Assembly: GCF_001595645.1 (NCBI RefSeq)
Contig: NZ_LNKT01000034.1
Coordinates: forward strand, 142,013 to 206,012
Direction: 5' to 3'
Origin: Sulfurovum riftiae
Lineage (GTDB): Bacteria > Campylobacterota > Campylobacteria > Campylobacterales > Sulfurovaceae
Length of the DNA: 64,000 bases
The notes under the pieces are model-generated. The model saw only the letters and a list, made by a program, of their open reading frames with translations. It made no database searches and was not told the DNA's origin. Shown here in pieces: positions 29,858-39,835 of this stretch (positions within the stretch are counted from its first letter, which is position 1; each line of letters opens with the position of its first letter). The position numbers and the translations under genes are program-made.

Positions 29858-29863
29858 ATTATA
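29858..29863 (-). promoter_or_regulatory. -10 box TATAAT for the YpfJ-type gene
   Basis: TATAAT on the minus strand, about 35 bases before the start, in the divergent gap with dnaX. Confidence 0.45.
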
Positions 29864-29918
29864 CCAATCAAAAGTAAAATTTAACTACAATAATAGCACT
29901 AACTTTGAGGAGAAATAT

Positions 29919-31928
29919 GTGTCCTTGGCTCTAGCAAGAAAATACCGTCCTGCCACTTTTGACGACCTCATCGGTCAGGATTCCGTCTCACAGACCCTCT
30001 CTCTTGCACTTGACGGCAACAGACTCTCCCATGCCTATCTGTTCTCCGGTCTCAGAGGAAGCGGAAAGACCTCTACCGCCCGTATCTTCGCCAAAGCACT
30101 GCTTTGTGAAGAGGGAACGACCTCCCACCCCTGCGGCAGCTGTACCCACTGTGTCATGGCGGCGGAGAACCGTCATATGGACATCATAGAGATGGATGCC
30201 GCTTCCAACAGAGGTATCGACGATATCAAAGACCTCATCGAACATACCAAGTACAAACCAAGCTCTGCACGCTACAAGATCTTCATCATCGATGAAGTCC
30301 ATATGCTGACAACCCAGGCCTTCAATGCGCTGCTCAAAACACTCGAAGAGCCGCCTGATTTCGTCAAATTCATTCTGGCCACGACCGACCCGCTGAAACT
30401 GCCTGCCACCATCCTTTCGCGTACACAGCATTTCAGATTCAAGAAGATCCCACAGAACCTTGTACTGAGCCATCTGGAACATATCATGAATCTTGAAAAG
30501 GTAGAGTATGAGAAAGAGGCGCTTGACATTATCGCGCGTTCGGGAGCCGGAAGTCTGAGAGACTCCCTCACCCTGCTCGATCAGGCCATTGTCTACTCCA
30601 AGAATTTCGTGGATCTCGGGACGGTCACAGGTATGCTGGGGATCATCGAGCCCAGTCTGCTTGAAGCACTGCTTGGTGATATCGTCCAGAAGGACACCAC
30701 AAAGATCCTTGAGTTCATCAAACTGGCATCCGACTATGAAGCGGAGATGATCCTCGATGAACTGACCCTCTATCTCAAAGAGCTCCTGCTTACAGGCAGC
30801 GGCAAACTCAATCCGATGATCATCGAACGTTTTTTCCGTGTCATTGCAGAGTCAAAAAGCCTGCTGGCACTGGGAAGCGATGGAGAATTCGTACTCTCAC
30901 TCGCACTCTTTAAAATGATGGAAGCCCTGGAAATCAAAGATATCGATACGATGATCAGGGGCCTTGAAAAAGAGCTCAAAGGTGTTGAAGTAAGCGAGAT
31001 CATGGTCTCCACACCTGTCCCGGACCTCTCCACTCCTGCAGAGGTCATCACCATTACAGAAGAGGATATCCTACCTCCCAAAGAGACAGAAAGTATTCAG
31101 CATTCAGCGTTCAGCGTTCAGAAGGAAGAGGAAGTACCTGAAACAACTGCACCTTCGACAGAGAGTATTCAGGAAGAAGCGAAGGAAAATAGTTCTTCTG
31201 CCAAAGACCATAGTGAAGATTCCACACGTAGGGTCGTTTCACCGACCAAGGAAGAGACAGTACAAAATGAGACTCAAAGAATCATTGAAAATACAGTAGC
31301 ACAATCCACGCAACAACCGACACAAGAAGCAGTATCTTCATCAACTCGGGAATCAGTTGCCTCCTCTCCTCTCAACGCTGACAAGTTCAGAGAACTTGTC
31401 AAGAAGGTCTATGACCGCGATTATGACCTGGGAAGCTGTTTCGAACGCAATATCGAGTTCGAAAGCTTTACAGACAACAAACTGACATGGCACTCTACCG
31501 CTGAGGAAGAGGACAAAAAGATGCTCATTCAGAATTGGGGTCTCATCAATATGTTCGTCAAAGACCTTTTCGGATATGAGACGAAAATAGTCAACATTGC
31601 CAAAAAAAAAACTGATGCTCCAATACCTTCGACAGGCTCAGCAACCGTAGATCCCGCATCTTCTGCCCCTCGCTCTTCGGTCCCTGAGCCTGCCGAAGGG
31701 GTCGAAGGGAGAGAAAGGGTAGAAGAGATAAAAGCCGTCCACAATGACACCGACTCAGGCTCCATGATAGAAGATATCGAAATGAAAAGTTCCTGTATCG
31801 CTCCCGAAGCAGGGGAAACCGAAGCTGCCAAAGAGAAAGACCCTTCAACCCTTCTGGAAGAACCTATGGTCAAAGCGGCGATGGAATTGCTGAACCCAAA
31901 AAAAGTGCGTATTAAACGAAATACCTGA
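29919..31928 (+). CDS. dnaX: DNA polymerase III subunits tau/gamma
   Basis: Clamp-loader motor of the replicative polymerase. Starts at a GTG (29919) after TTGAGGAG. The AAA+ part (1-360) is well conserved: GLRGSGKTSTAR is Walker A (about 45-56), a zinc-module cysteine set follows (CEEG, CGSCTHC), IDEVHML is Walker B, and GAGSLRDSL is sensor 2. From about 365 to 490 and again about 565-640 the protein is low-complexity linker seeded with repeats: a heptamer tract (residues 392-401), a REP unit (about 437-443) and two CCTTCGACAGGCTCA units (about 569-597). A short conserved C-terminal domain lies near 490-550. Whether a short gamma form is made is not visible. Confidence 0.95.
   Translation: MSLALARKYRPATFDDLIGQDSVSQTLSLALDGNRLSHAYLFSGLRGSGKTSTARIFAKALLCEEGTTSHPCGSCTHCVMAAENRHMDIIEMDAASNRGIDDIKDLIEHTKYKPSSARYKIFIIDEVHMLTTQAFNALLKTLEEPPDFVKFILATTDPLKLPATILSRTQHFRFKKIPQNLVLSHLEHIMNLEKVEYEKEALDIIARSGAGSLRDSLTLLDQAIVYSKNFVDLGTVTGMLGIIEPSLLEALLGDIVQKDTTKILEFIKLASDYEAEMILDELTLYLKELLLTGSGKLNPMIIERFFRVIAESKSLLALGSDGEFVLSLALFKMMEALEIKDIDTMIRGLEKELKGVEVSEIMVSTPVPDLSTPAEVITITEEDILPPKETESIQHSAFSVQKEEEVPETTAPSTESIQEEAKENSSSAKDHSEDSTRRVVSPTKEETVQNETQRIIENTVAQSTQQPTQEAVSSSTRESVASSPLNADKFRELVKKVYDRDYDLGSCFERNIEFESFTDNKLTWHSTAEEEDKKMLIQNWGLINMFVKDLFGYETKIVNIAKKKTDAPIPSTGSATVDPASSAPRSSVPEPAEGVEGRERVEEIKAVHNDTDSGSMIEDIEMKSSCIAPEAGETEAAKEKDPSTLLEEPMVKAAMELLNPKKVRIKRNT
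31095..31122. repeat. Heptanucleotide tandem repeat (ATTCAGC-type) inside dnaX
   Basis: Four units ATTCAGC, ATTCAGC, GTTCAGC, GTTCAGA in the linker codons of dnaX. Confidence 0.75.
31228..31247. repeat. Single REP unit inside dnaX
   Basis: GTAGGGTCGTTTCACCGACC, one mismatch from the common REP unit, translated as part of the linker. Confidence 0.7.
31626..31711. repeat. CCTTCGACAGGCTCA palindromic repeat pair inside dnaX
   Basis: CCTTCGACAGGCTCA and an inverted partner CTGAGCCTGCCGAAGG in the linker of dnaX; the same unit occurs in dxs. Confidence 0.7.
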
Positions 31929-32741
31929 CTACATTTCTATCCATGCGGAAGTAACGATCTTCGGTTTATCATCATGGATCTTGATTTTCTCTGCAGTCAT
32001 GCACCTGCCATTCTCATCGAGTTCAAATACCACCATCTGAAAGATCGCCTTACAGCTGTCAGGCACATCGAAATGTCCGCCAAGTCCTGTTAAGAAACGT
32101 TTGATGGGTACTTCCGGATCCATACCTATCACACCGTCCCTGCAGCCGGTCAGGCCGACATCTGTCACATAACAGCACCCTTCCGTCACCTGTAGATCAT
32201 CCGTTGCCACATGGGTATGTGTCCCCAATATGGCAGAAACTTTCTCTTTGAGCATATGCAGCAGGGCATGTTTTTCACTCGTTGCTTCCGCATGCATATC
32301 GATAACAATATGTTTGACACCCTCTTCTCTGAGTCCGTCAACAATACCCTCTATCATCGTAAAAGGATTGTCTACCATCGGCATGGTGTAGTGGCCCATG
32401 AGATTGATAACAGCAAGTTCCTCTCCAAGAAGTATTGTTCGAAACAACCCTTCACCGGGTGTCTCTTTGGGGTAATTCACAGGACGGATAAGCGGATAGC
32501 TCTCAAAAAGTGTCAGGATCTCTTTCTTATCGAAACTGTGGTTCCCGCCGGACATCATGTCAATACCATAACCAAGAAGCTCGTCACAGTTCTTCTGCGT
32601 CAGCCCAAACCCATGCGATGCATTCTCATAATTGGCAATGGTAAAGTCGATGAAATGTTCCTGCTGCAGGCGCTTCAAATGACGCTTGATCATCAAACGC
32701 CCCGGCTTACCGACCACATCCCCAATGAATCCTATTTTCAA
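31929..32741 (-). CDS. YmdB-type metallophosphoesterase
   Basis: A 270-residue enzyme of the YmdB family (calcineurin-like metal phosphodiesterase; the characterised Bacillus member hydrolyses 2',3'-cyclic nucleotides and affects development). Metal-site blocks are visible: IGDVVGKPGR (6-15), ANYENASHGFG (about 36-46), GGNHSFDKKE (about 65-74), DMHAEATSEKHAL (about 148) and GTHTHVAT (about 173). The stop is adjacent to the convergent dnaX stop. Confidence 0.9.
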   Translation of the reverse strand: MKIGFIGDVVGKPGRLMIKRHLKRLQQEHFIDFTIANYENASHGFGLTQKNCDELLGYGIDMMSGGNHSFDKKEILTLFESYPLIRPVNYPKETPGEGLFRTILLGEELAVINLMGHYTMPMVDNPFTMIEGIVDGLREEGVKHIVIDMHAEATSEKHALLHMLKEKVSAILGTHTHVATDDLQVTEGCCYVTDVGLTGCRDGVIGMDPEVPIKRFLTGLGGHFDVPDSCKAIFQMVVFELDENGRCMTAEKIKIHDDKPKIVTSAWIEM

Positions 32742-32928
32742 AATTATCCTTCCACTTCATAATACATTTTTGTGTTCTTTAAATCACACGAAGTGTGCCT
32801 GTCTCTGTGAACGACCTTGAAAGCGAAGCGATTCGAGAACAGAGACGATTTTTTGCTTCGTTTTTTCTAAAAAAATGAAGAGAGTAATAATGCCTCACTA
32901 GCAATTTCAAGGCAATTGGATAAAGAAA
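32742..32928. other. Intergenic gap with an imperfect palindrome
   Basis: 187 bases with no gene seen. GTCTCTGT near 32800 and ACAGAGAC near 32845 can pair as an 8-bp stem around a 30-base loop. No T-run follows on either strand, so a terminator role is doubtful. Confidence 0.35.
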
Positions 32929-33948
32929 TTAATCAGCACTCTTCCCTGCAAACGGAAGCAAGGCACTTGCCCAGGTCAAGCCACCGCCAAAGGTATCAAG
33001 CAACATCAGCTCCCCCTGCTTCAGTCTTCCCGACTCCCAGATATCATTGATCGCCATCGGAATGGACGCTGCTGACGTATTCCCGTACTTGTGTACGGTC
33101 AGGACCACCTGCTCTTCACGCATTTTCAAGGCATCGCCTACCGCTTTGATGATACGGTAGTTCGCCTGATGGGGGATAAAGTGGGGAATATCTTCAGAAT
33201 TGATCTCATTTTTGGCAAGGATCTCTTTGACATCTTTGGTCAGGGTCTTCACTGCCAGTTTGAAGGTTTCATTCCCTTTCATCTGTACAAAGTTGAGCCC
33301 CTCTTCGATCACCTTTTCACTGACAGGATGAATGGCACCCGGTGCCGGCGTGACAAGGAAGTCTGCATACGATCCATCCGCACTGGCATGTACATCGATG
33401 AATCCCTCCTCTTTATTGTCCGTTGCCGAGATCACGGCAGAACCCGCACCGTCACCGAACAGAATACAGGTACTTCTGTCCGTATAATCCACAATCGAAG
33501 AGAACTTTTCAGCACCAATGACCAGTACATTCTTTTTCATACCCGATTCAATAAAGGCTTTTGCCAGAGAGAGCAGATAGACGAACCCGCTGCATGCCGC
33601 AGAGATGTCGAACGCCTGTACATTCCTGATACCCAGTTTGTCGGAGATGATACAGGCGGTCGAAGGCATATTGAAGTAGTCCGGGGTCACGGTCGCACAA
33701 AGGACAAGATCGATATCTTCTTTTGCTATACCTGCACGCTCGATAGCAAGTTCCGCCGCTTTGGCACCCATGTCACTGGTATACTCATCCTCCGCTGCAA
33801 TATGGCGTTCTTTGATACCCGTACGTTTAACGATCCACTCATCGGTAGTGTCCACCATTTTTTCAAGATCTTCATTGCTTAAAATTCTTGAGGGGACATA
33901 GGCACCGATAGAGCGGAAGGATGCGTAGACTGGTTTTGTTTGTGACAT
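32929..33948 (-). CDS. fabH: Beta-ketoacyl-ACP synthase III
   Basis: Condenses acetyl-CoA with malonyl-ACP to start fatty-acid synthesis. From the ATG at 33948 (behind AAGGATA) the protein has 339 residues; an ATG at 33975 would add an unconserved tail. The catalytic triad is visible: Cys119 in [11 protein letters not shown], His260 in FIPHQANYR and Asn290 in [10 protein letters not shown]. It follows plsX, rpmF and the DUF177 gene, the common fatty-acid/phospholipid order. Confidence 0.96.
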   Translation of the reverse strand: MSQTKPVYASFRSIGAYVPSRILSNEDLEKMVDTTDEWIVKRTGIKERHIAAEDEYTSDMGAKAAELAIERAGIAKEDIDLVLCATVTPDYFNMPSTACIISDKLGIRNVQAFDISAACSGFVYLLSLAKAFIESGMKKNVLVIGAEKFSSIVDYTDRSTCILFGDGAGSAVISATDNKEEGFIDVHASADGSYADFLVTPAPGAIHPVSEKVIEEGLNFVQMKGNETFKLAVKTLTKDVKEILAKNEINSEDIPHFIPHQANYRIIKAVGDALKMREEQVVLTVHKYGNTSAASIPMAINDIWESGRLKQGELMLLDTFGGGLTWASALLPFAGKSAD

Positions 33949-34063
33949 GGTTATCCTTAACGAAATAGTACCCATATTTTACCATAATAATCTAAGGAGC
34001 ATTCTATAAAAAGAGAGGAAGAAAGAGAAAAGAGCTGCTCAGGAAGCAAGCAACTCCAAAAAG

Positions 34064-35053
34064 TTATTTTTGACCGCCAAGCAGTTCTTCGATCTGCGAG
34101 TTCACATCCGATTGTGTATAAAGGATCGCCTGGAAGACCGCATTTTTGATCGCTTTGGCGTTGGAGGCACCATGAGAGACGATGGCACATCCGTTCACAC
34201 CGAGCAGCGGTGCGCCGCCATACTCATCTTTGTCCACCTGGCGTTTCATATTGGCAAAGACTTTTTTACGCATCATCAACGCCCCGATCTTGGCAGGAAG
34301 GGACTTGCGGATATACTGTTTCATCAAGGCAAATACGGTCGTGACGACCCCTTCACTTGTCTTCAGGAGAATATTTCCTGTAAAACCGTCACAGACAACG
34401 ACATCCACATTTCCGTTGAAGATATCTTTTCCTTCAACGTTCCCTACGAACCCTTTAAGGTCCTTGAGAAGCTTGAATGCCTCTTTGGTCAATGCATTCC
34501 CCTTGCTCTCTTCCGAACCGTTGGAGAGAAGCCCCACACGGGGGTTTTTCACATTGAGAATCTTCTCGACATACGCTTCACCCATAGCACCGAACTCATA
34601 GAGGTTCTGCGGTGTACAGTCTGTCACTGCACCCACGTCCAGCACAAGTGTCTTGTTGTTTCCCAGACTCGGCATCAGGGTCGCCAATGCAGGTTTGGAG
34701 ATATGCGGAAGACGTCCTATACGAAGTGTGGCAAGCGTCATTGTCGCACCGCTGTGTCCGGCAGAGAGTACAGCATCTGCCTCTTTGTTACGCACCAGTT
34801 CGACTGCTTTGTAAATGGAGGAGTCTTTGCGTTTCAGGGCATTGGTTGCCTGATCGCTCATCTCTATCACATCTGAAGACTCTACGATCTCCACTTTGTC
34901 GATATAGTATTGGGGAAGTAGTGAGAGGATCTCTTCTTTGTCGCCTACGAGTATAGGGAGGAATGTTTTCTCTTCCAGTGCCTGAACAACACCTTCGATA
35001 ATAGGTTCGGGACCGTAGTCCCCACCCATTGCATCAATTGCAATTTTGATCAT
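34064..35053 (-). CDS. plsX: Phosphate acyltransferase PlsX
   Basis: Converts acyl-ACP to acyl-phosphate for phospholipid synthesis. The 329 residues open with [13 protein letters not shown], the family hallmark, and carry SAGHSGATM (about 97-105), [10 protein letters not shown] (about 138) and [15 protein letters not shown] (about 213). ATG at 35053 lies 6 bases after the rpmF stop. It is transcribed with rpmF and fabH. Confidence 0.96.
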   Translation of the reverse strand: MIKIAIDAMGGDYGPEPIIEGVVQALEEKTFLPILVGDKEEILSLLPQYYIDKVEIVESSDVIEMSDQATNALKRKDSSIYKAVELVRNKEADAVLSAGHSGATMTLATLRIGRLPHISKPALATLMPSLGNNKTLVLDVGAVTDCTPQNLYEFGAMGEAYVEKILNVKNPRVGLLSNGSEESKGNALTKEAFKLLKDLKGFVGNVEGKDIFNGNVDVVVCDGFTGNILLKTSEGVVTTVFALMKQYIRKSLPAKIGALMMRKKVFANMKRQVDKDEYGGAPLLGVNGCAIVSHGASNAKAIKNAVFQAILYTQSDVNSQIEELLGGQK

Positions 35054-35058
35054 TGAGA

Positions 35059-35220
35059 TTATGCTTTGGTTGTTTTGTACTCACCGGTAGTCATGTTCAT
35101 GTGGTGAGGCATTCTCCATGTTCCGTCTGCATCTTTAACCGGCATTGGAAGTGTCAACTTGTAGTGTGTTCTTCTTTTTGCTGCTCTTGTATGACTCACG
35201 CGTCTCTTAGGTACTGCCAT
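35059..35220 (-). CDS. rpmF: 50S ribosomal protein L32
   Basis: A 53-residue basic ribosomal protein. [17 protein letters not shown] is the canonical L32 N-terminus and the rest ([18 protein letters not shown]) fits. The zinc cysteines found in some L32 forms are absent, as in other members of this phylum. It sits between the DUF177 gene and plsX, the usual place. Confidence 0.95.
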   Translation of the reverse strand: MAVPKRRVSHTRAAKRRTHYKLTLPMPVKDADGTWRMPHHMNMTTGEYKTTKA

Positions 35221-35245
35221 GGTATATCCTTTGTGTAAATTTTAT

Positions 35246-35620
35246 TTAATATTCTCTCTCAAAGTCCGCATCACTGTCATCACATTCGCTGCAGTAATGG
35301 TAGGTACCCTGGAGAGCATTGATTTCGCTTTCGAGGATGTACGTAAGGTCTATTACGCCATCTAAAAACTCAATTATATCCAAATCATCTTTATCTTCTG
35401 AGACCATATCGCTCAGTGTAAGCTTGAGTGCGTACTCGGACGGGGCAGTGTATGTCACACCGCATCTGTCGCAGTCAAGTTCCATCTCACCGGACACTTT
35501 TGCATCCAGACGTACACGATGATAACCGCTTTTCTGTAAAGTTCCCGCCATTTTCATCCCCTGAACCTCAAGTTCAAAGGGCTTGGCTGTAGAACCGACC
35601 TTGTCAAAAACTATTTTCAA
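35246..35620 (-). CDS. DUF177 (YceD-like) protein
   Basis: A 124-residue protein of the DUF177/YceD family, almost always next to rpmF; family members have been linked to 23S rRNA processing. Visible: LDCDRCGVTY (a C-x2-C pair near 50), the LTLSD element near 68 and DLTYILESEINAL near 91. A second cysteine pair (CSEC) near the C-terminus could complete a zinc site. Confidence 0.8.
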   Translation of the reverse strand: MKIVFDKVGSTAKPFELEVQGMKMAGTLQKSGYHRVRLDAKVSGEMELDCDRCGVTYTAPSEYALKLTLSDMVSEDKDDLDIIEFLDGVIDLTYILESEINALQGTYHYCSECDDSDADFEREY

Positions 35621-35628
35621 GTTTTTTC

Positions 35629-36042
35629 TTAGTGGATTTCTCTTTGTGCAAAGAAGAAGTTGATCTCGATTTTTGCATTTTCCACAGAATCACTTCCGTG
35701 GACCGCATTGGCATCGATGCTGTCTGCAAAATCAGCTCTGATCGTTCCCGGCTCAGCTTCGGCAGGGTTCGTTGCACCCATAAGCTCTCTGTTCTTTGCC
35801 ATTGCATCTTCACCTTCAAGAACGGTTACAACAACAGGCCCTGAGATCATGAAATCCACGAGGTCCTTGAAGAAAGGTCTCTCAGCGTGGATCGCATAAA
35901 ATGCTTCTGCATCCACTCTTGAAAGTCTTGTTTTCTTTGTAGCTGCAATTCTAAGTCCAGCTGCTTCAAATCTAGCAAGTATCTGTCCTACGACGTTCTT
36001 TGCTACTGCATCCGGTTTGATGATTGATAATGTCTGTTCCAT
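35629..36042 (-). CDS. ndk: Nucleoside diphosphate kinase
   Basis: Transfers the terminal phosphate between nucleotides via a phospho-histidine. The 137-residue length is standard; catalytic His115 is in [12 protein letters not shown], and [12 protein letters not shown] starts the fold. A TATAAT at 36102-36107 faces the gene about 60 bases upstream. Confidence 0.97.
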   Translation of the reverse strand: MEQTLSIIKPDAVAKNVVGQILARFEAAGLRIAATKKTRLSRVDAEAFYAIHAERPFFKDLVDFMISGPVVVTVLEGEDAMAKNRELMGATNPAEAEPGTIRADFADSIDANAVHGSDSVENAKIEINFFFAQREIH

Positions 36043-36101
36043 ACTTCATTCCTAAGCGATAATTTACTTTTATAGACCTGCTACTAAAGTATTAGGGCGG
36101 G

Positions 36102-36107
36102 ATTATA
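36102..36107 (-). promoter_or_regulatory. -10 box TATAAT upstream of ndk
   Basis: TATAAT on the minus strand in the 206-base gap between the ferredoxin gene and ndk. The same gap has a short palindrome near 36212-36230 (CGGCAGA / TCTGCCG) just after the ferredoxin stop, without a T-run. Confidence 0.45.
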
Positions 36108-36248
36108 CTGAAAAATGGTTTAAAGATTTATTAAAATAAGATAAATTGGAGTGTTTGAAAGCTTCTCTGCATCAAAAGTACTTTTAATGTGTCAAGATAC
36201 ACATCTTATTGCCGGCAGAAGATATCTGCCGAGCTGAGGTGGAACGAA

Positions 36249-36524
36249 TCAGTCTTCGATGACCGGCTCGCCTTTTGCACCTCTGTTTTCTGCTACAGGC
36301 ATACCTTCTACAGTGTCACCCCACTGGATACATCCTTCTGTTGGACATGCTTCAGCACAAGCCGGGACATCGTGATAACCAACACACTCGACACATTTGT
36401 CTTCATATACGTAATAGATCTCTTCACCTGTTGGGTTATCATCCTCATCTACGATCGCTTCTACCGGACATTCGTCAATACAAGCTGCACAGTTGATACA
36501 AGTATCTGTAATAATTACTGCCAT
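36249..36524 (-). CDS. 2[4Fe-4S] ferredoxin
   Basis: A 91-residue low-potential electron carrier. Cluster 1 cysteines are C9, C12, C15 and C19 (CINCAACIDECP). Cluster 2 uses C44, C47, C56 and C60, with an insertion of several residues between the second and third cysteine (CVECVGYHDVPACAEACP) as in the Allochromatium/epsilon type. A ferredoxin like this probably serves pyruvate and 2-oxoglutarate oxidoreductases. Strong ribosome site AAAGGAG. Confidence 0.94.
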   Translation of the reverse strand: MAVIITDTCINCAACIDECPVEAIVDEDDNPTGEEIYYVYEDKCVECVGYHDVPACAEACPTEGCIQWGDTVEGMPVAENRGAKGEPVIED

Positions 36525-36553
36525 ATATTTCTCCTTTAATTGAATATGCTCAA

Positions 36554-36562
36554 ACTATATCA
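36554..36562 (-). promoter_or_regulatory. Extended -10 (TGATATAGT) for the ferredoxin gene
   Basis: TGnTATAGT on the minus strand, 30 bases before the ferredoxin ATG. Confidence 0.5.
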
Positions 36563-36667
36563 AAAGATTTTTAAGAAATCCTTTAATATTTTAATAATTT
36601 GCAGAATTCTCTCTTTTCTACAGAAAACCCCACACAGCAGGAATTTTCTAATTGATAATGACTATAT

Positions 36668-37828
36668 TTATAGTCCCAAAAATGCTTTGATCTCTTCGGC
36701 TTTGTCTGTTCTTTCCCAGGTGAATCCCATATCTTCTCTGCCGAAGTGGCCATACGCCGCAGTCTTCTTGTAAATAGGCTTGAGAAGATCAAGGGAATCG
36801 ATGATCCCCTTGGGTGTAAGATCGAAGAGAGACTCTACGCAGGCTACGATCTTTTCTTCATCCACATGCGCCGTTCCGTGGGTATCCACATAGATGGAGA
36901 CCGGTTTTGCCACACCGATGGCATAGGCCACCTGCAGCGTCGCTTTGTCGCAGGCACCTGCAGCGACCAGGTTCTTGGCGACATAGCGTGCCGCATAGGC
37001 AGCCGAACGGTCCACTTTTGTCGGGTCTTTCCCGGAGAATGCACCTCCGCCGTGAGGACAGCTTCCTCCGTAGGTATCGACGATGATCTTTCGTCCTGTC
37101 AAACCTGCATCTCCCTGAGGACCGCCGATCACGAAGCGACCGGTCGGATTGATATGGTAGGTAATGTCCGAAATATCGATATCATACGTCGCCAACACCG
37201 GATCGATCACCTCTTCGCGTACCGCTTTTTGTACCTGTTCAAGAGATACAGTTTCATGATGCTGTGTAGAAACAACGATCGTATCGATTGCGACCGGTAT
37301 GCCGTCCATATACTTTACAGAGACCTGGGCTTTGCCGTCAGGACGAAGGAAAGGTACTGTGCCGTTCTTACGGACTTCTGCCAGTTTTGAAGTAATATGG
37401 TGTGCCAGAGAGATCGGCAGAGGCATCAGCTCTTTGGTCTCTCTACAGGCATATCCGAACATCAGTCCCTGGTCTCCCGCACCGATCTCTCCGCCTTCCT
37501 GATCTACCCCTGCATTGATATCGGGTGACTGTTCACCGATCCCGTTGAGTACACCTGCACTTCTGTAGTCAAATCCGTACGCCGCATCGGTATATCCGAT
37601 CTCACGTACAACCTCTCTTGCAATCTCTTGCATCGGTGCATAAGCCGTTGTTTTCAACTCTCCTGCAATAACACAAAAACCGTTGCTCAGTAACGTCTCG
37701 CAGGCAACTCTTGCCTTGGGATCTTTTTCGATGATGTAATCGAGGATCGCATCAGAGATCTGGTCAGCCATCTTGTCCGGATGACCTTCCGTTACCGATT
37801 CACTTGTAAAAATGTATTCGTTAGCCAT
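36668..37828 (-). CDS. metK: S-adenosylmethionine synthetase
   Basis: Makes SAM from methionine and ATP. The 386 residues show [20 protein letters not shown] at the N-terminus, [12 protein letters not shown] near 116 and [19 protein letters not shown] near 258, all diagnostic. The ATG follows AAGGAAT. No SAM riboswitch is seen upstream. Confidence 0.97.
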   Translation of the reverse strand: MANEYIFTSESVTEGHPDKMADQISDAILDYIIEKDPKARVACETLLSNGFCVIAGELKTTAYAPMQEIAREVVREIGYTDAAYGFDYRSAGVLNGIGEQSPDINAGVDQEGGEIGAGDQGLMFGYACRETKELMPLPISLAHHITSKLAEVRKNGTVPFLRPDGKAQVSVKYMDGIPVAIDTIVVSTQHHETVSLEQVQKAVREEVIDPVLATYDIDISDITYHINPTGRFVIGGPQGDAGLTGRKIIVDTYGGSCPHGGGAFSGKDPTKVDRSAAYAARYVAKNLVAAGACDKATLQVAYAIGVAKPVSIYVDTHGTAHVDEEKIVACVESLFDLTPKGIIDSLDLLKPIYKKTAAYGHFGREDMGFTWERTDKAEEIKAFLGL

Positions 37829-37915
37829 TTTTTTATTCCTTGGATATAAGTTCGTCCACTGTCACTGAACTTAAGAAAAAGATACAGAATCTCTTTGTTA
37901 AATTCAATAATAAAA

Positions 37916-37935
37916 GGTCGGTGAACCGACCCTAC
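37916..37935. repeat. Single REP unit between metK and dxs
   Basis: GGTCGGTGAACCGACCCTAC, ending one base before the dxs stop codon. Confidence 0.8.
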
Positions 37936-37936
37936 A

Positions 37937-39835
37937 CTATTTTTTAATTTTTAATTTTTCACCGATCGTCTGGGCAATCTGTTCAGGCAATAGGCCAAGG
38001 CTCTCTTCTACCAGTTTCGTATTGCCGTGTGTAATGAATGCATCATCATACTCAAAAGAGGTTAACGCAATATCCTGCATACCTGACTGGCTCAAAAATT
38101 CAAGAATGGCGGAACCTACGCCACCCTGCTTTGCAGAATCGGAGAAGATGAACCACTTTTTGTACTTCCTGGCCAGCATCGTCAGCATCTCTTCATCCAG
38201 AGGTTTGACAAAACGAAGATCAAGGATCGCGACTTTGGTACCTGAGCCTGTCGAAGGTTTATCAGCTGTTCCCTGAGCTTTCGGTACCTGAGCCTGTCGA
38301 AGGTGTTGAAGGGCAAGGATCTCTGCGGTCTTCTGTGCTCTTCCTACACCGTTCCCGTATCCGATAAAGAGAATATCTGTATCACCTTCCTGCAACAGTT
38401 CAGACCTGCCCAGTTCAAATGCCGGTGCAGGACAGTCATCTGCCATGAAAGCACCTCTTGGATAACGGAATGCACAGGGGCGGTCATACGCTTTGGCAAA
38501 TGCCATGGCAAGCTTCATCGTCGTTTCATTATAAGGAGCCAGCAGTGTCATGTTCGGGATAGCCCGCAGGTAGGAGATATCAAAGGCTCCCTGATGCGTC
38601 TCTCCATCCTCACCCACGATACCGGCACGGTCCAGTGCGAAAGCCACACCCAGATCCATCAGGCAAATATCGTGTATCACCTGATCATACCCTCTTTGCA
38701 AAAAGGTCGAGTAGATCGTACAGAACGGTTTGAACCCCTCTTTTGCCAACGGCCCCATGGAAGTGACCGCATGCTGTTCCGCGATGGCGACATCCCAGAA
38801 ACGTTCAGGATACTTCTCTATGGCCGCACTCATTCCTGTACCGCTTGGCATAGCCGCTGTCACACCTACGACCTTCTCATCCTCTTCAGCCATTGCCAGC
38901 AGTGTCTCAGAGAAGATCGCCGTAGCCGCCTTGGGGCCGCTTTTCTTGGCAGATTCCCCTGTCTTGAGATCGAATGCACTGACACCATGCCAATGCTCTT
39001 TGGTACCTTCGGCGATCTCATACCCTTTTCCTTTGGTCGTCTGGGCATGAATGATGACCGGTTTACCAAAGGCTTTGGCAACCTCCATCGTTTCGATAAG
39101 CGATTCGATATCGTGTCCGTCCACCGGGCCGATATACTCTATACCCATCTCTTCAAAAAGAATACCCGGTGTAATCAGCTTGAACGACTCCTCGAAGCGT
39201 TTTGCCATATAGGTTGCACCTTCGGGAAAATGGTCAAGCACTTTTTCCACTTTCCCTTTGAATTTCTGGTAAAAAGAACCTGCCATGGTCTGTGAAAGCA
39301 GTTTGGAGATCGCCCCGATAGGCTTGGCGATGCTCATCTCATTGTCATTGAGAATGATCACGACGGGGTATTTTCTGTCCCCCAGTTCATTGAGTGCTTC
39401 ATAGACCATCCCCGCACTCATACTGCCGTCGCCGATAAAGGCTACGGGAATACGCTCCTCCCCTTTGAGTGCGATCGCCTTTGCCGCACCGACCGCCAGG
39501 GAGATGGAAGTCGAAGAGTGACCGGCAACATAATAGTCGTAAGGAGATTCACTCGGTTTGGTATAGCCCGAAAGTCCGCCGAACTGACGAAGCGTATCGA
39601 ACTGCTCCCATCTGTCGGTCAACAGCTTGTGTGCATAGGCCTGATGGCTCACGTCGAAGATGAACGGGTCTTTCCTGACGTCAAAGACCCTGTGCATGGC
39701 AACGATCAGGTCCACTGCACCCATGGTCGAACTGAGGTGCCCCCCGTTCCTGCTGACAGTGGTGAGGATCTTCTCTCTGATCTTTTCAGCCAGAGCATTG
39801 AGTTCCTCTAAACTGTATGTGCTGATATCTGTCAT
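37937..39835 (-). CDS. dxs: 1-deoxy-D-xylulose-5-phosphate synthase
   Basis: First enzyme of the MEP isoprenoid pathway, thiamine-diphosphate dependent. The 632 residues include GDGSMSAGMVYEALNELG near 155 (cofactor binding), AIAEQHAVT near 367 (catalytic Glu) and RYPRGAF near 473. Residues about 511-533 (RQAQVPKAQGTADKPSTG region) are translated from two copies of a short palindromic repeat and explain why the protein is somewhat longer than usual. The stop side touches a REP unit. The start overlaps the small gene upstream by 4 bases. Confidence 0.95.
   Translation of the reverse strand: MTDISTYSLEELNALAEKIREKILTTVSRNGGHLSSTMGAVDLIVAMHRVFDVRKDPFIFDVSHQAYAHKLLTDRWEQFDTLRQFGGLSGYTKPSESPYDYYVAGHSSTSISLAVGAAKAIALKGEERIPVAFIGDGSMSAGMVYEALNELGDRKYPVVIILNDNEMSIAKPIGAISKLLSQTMAGSFYQKFKGKVEKVLDHFPEGATYMAKRFEESFKLITPGILFEEMGIEYIGPVDGHDIESLIETMEVAKAFGKPVIIHAQTTKGKGYEIAEGTKEHWHGVSAFDLKTGESAKKSGPKAATAIFSETLLAMAEEDEKVVGVTAAMPSGTGMSAAIEKYPERFWDVAIAEQHAVTSMGPLAKEGFKPFCTIYSTFLQRGYDQVIHDICLMDLGVAFALDRAGIVGEDGETHQGAFDISYLRAIPNMTLLAPYNETTMKLAMAFAKAYDRPCAFRYPRGAFMADDCPAPAFELGRSELLQEGDTDILFIGYGNGVGRAQKTAEILALQHLRQAQVPKAQGTADKPSTGSGTKVAILDLRFVKPLDEEMLTMLARKYKKWFIFSDSAKQGGVGSAILEFLSQSGMQDIALTSFEYDDAFITHGNTKLVEESLGLLPEQIAQTIGEKLKIKK
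38238..38304. repeat. GGTACCTGAGCCTGTCGAAGG repeats inside dxs
   Basis: Two direct copies of a unit containing CCTGAGCCTGTCGAAGG (38238-38259 and 38283-38304), in frame, in the region between the Dxs pyrimidine-binding and C-terminal domains. The same core occurs in dnaX. Confidence 0.8.

Noticed and set aside
37829..37915. A SAM riboswitch upstream of metK
   Set aside because: The leader is short and has no conserved SAM-aptamer pairing; only a REP unit lies nearby, on the far side.
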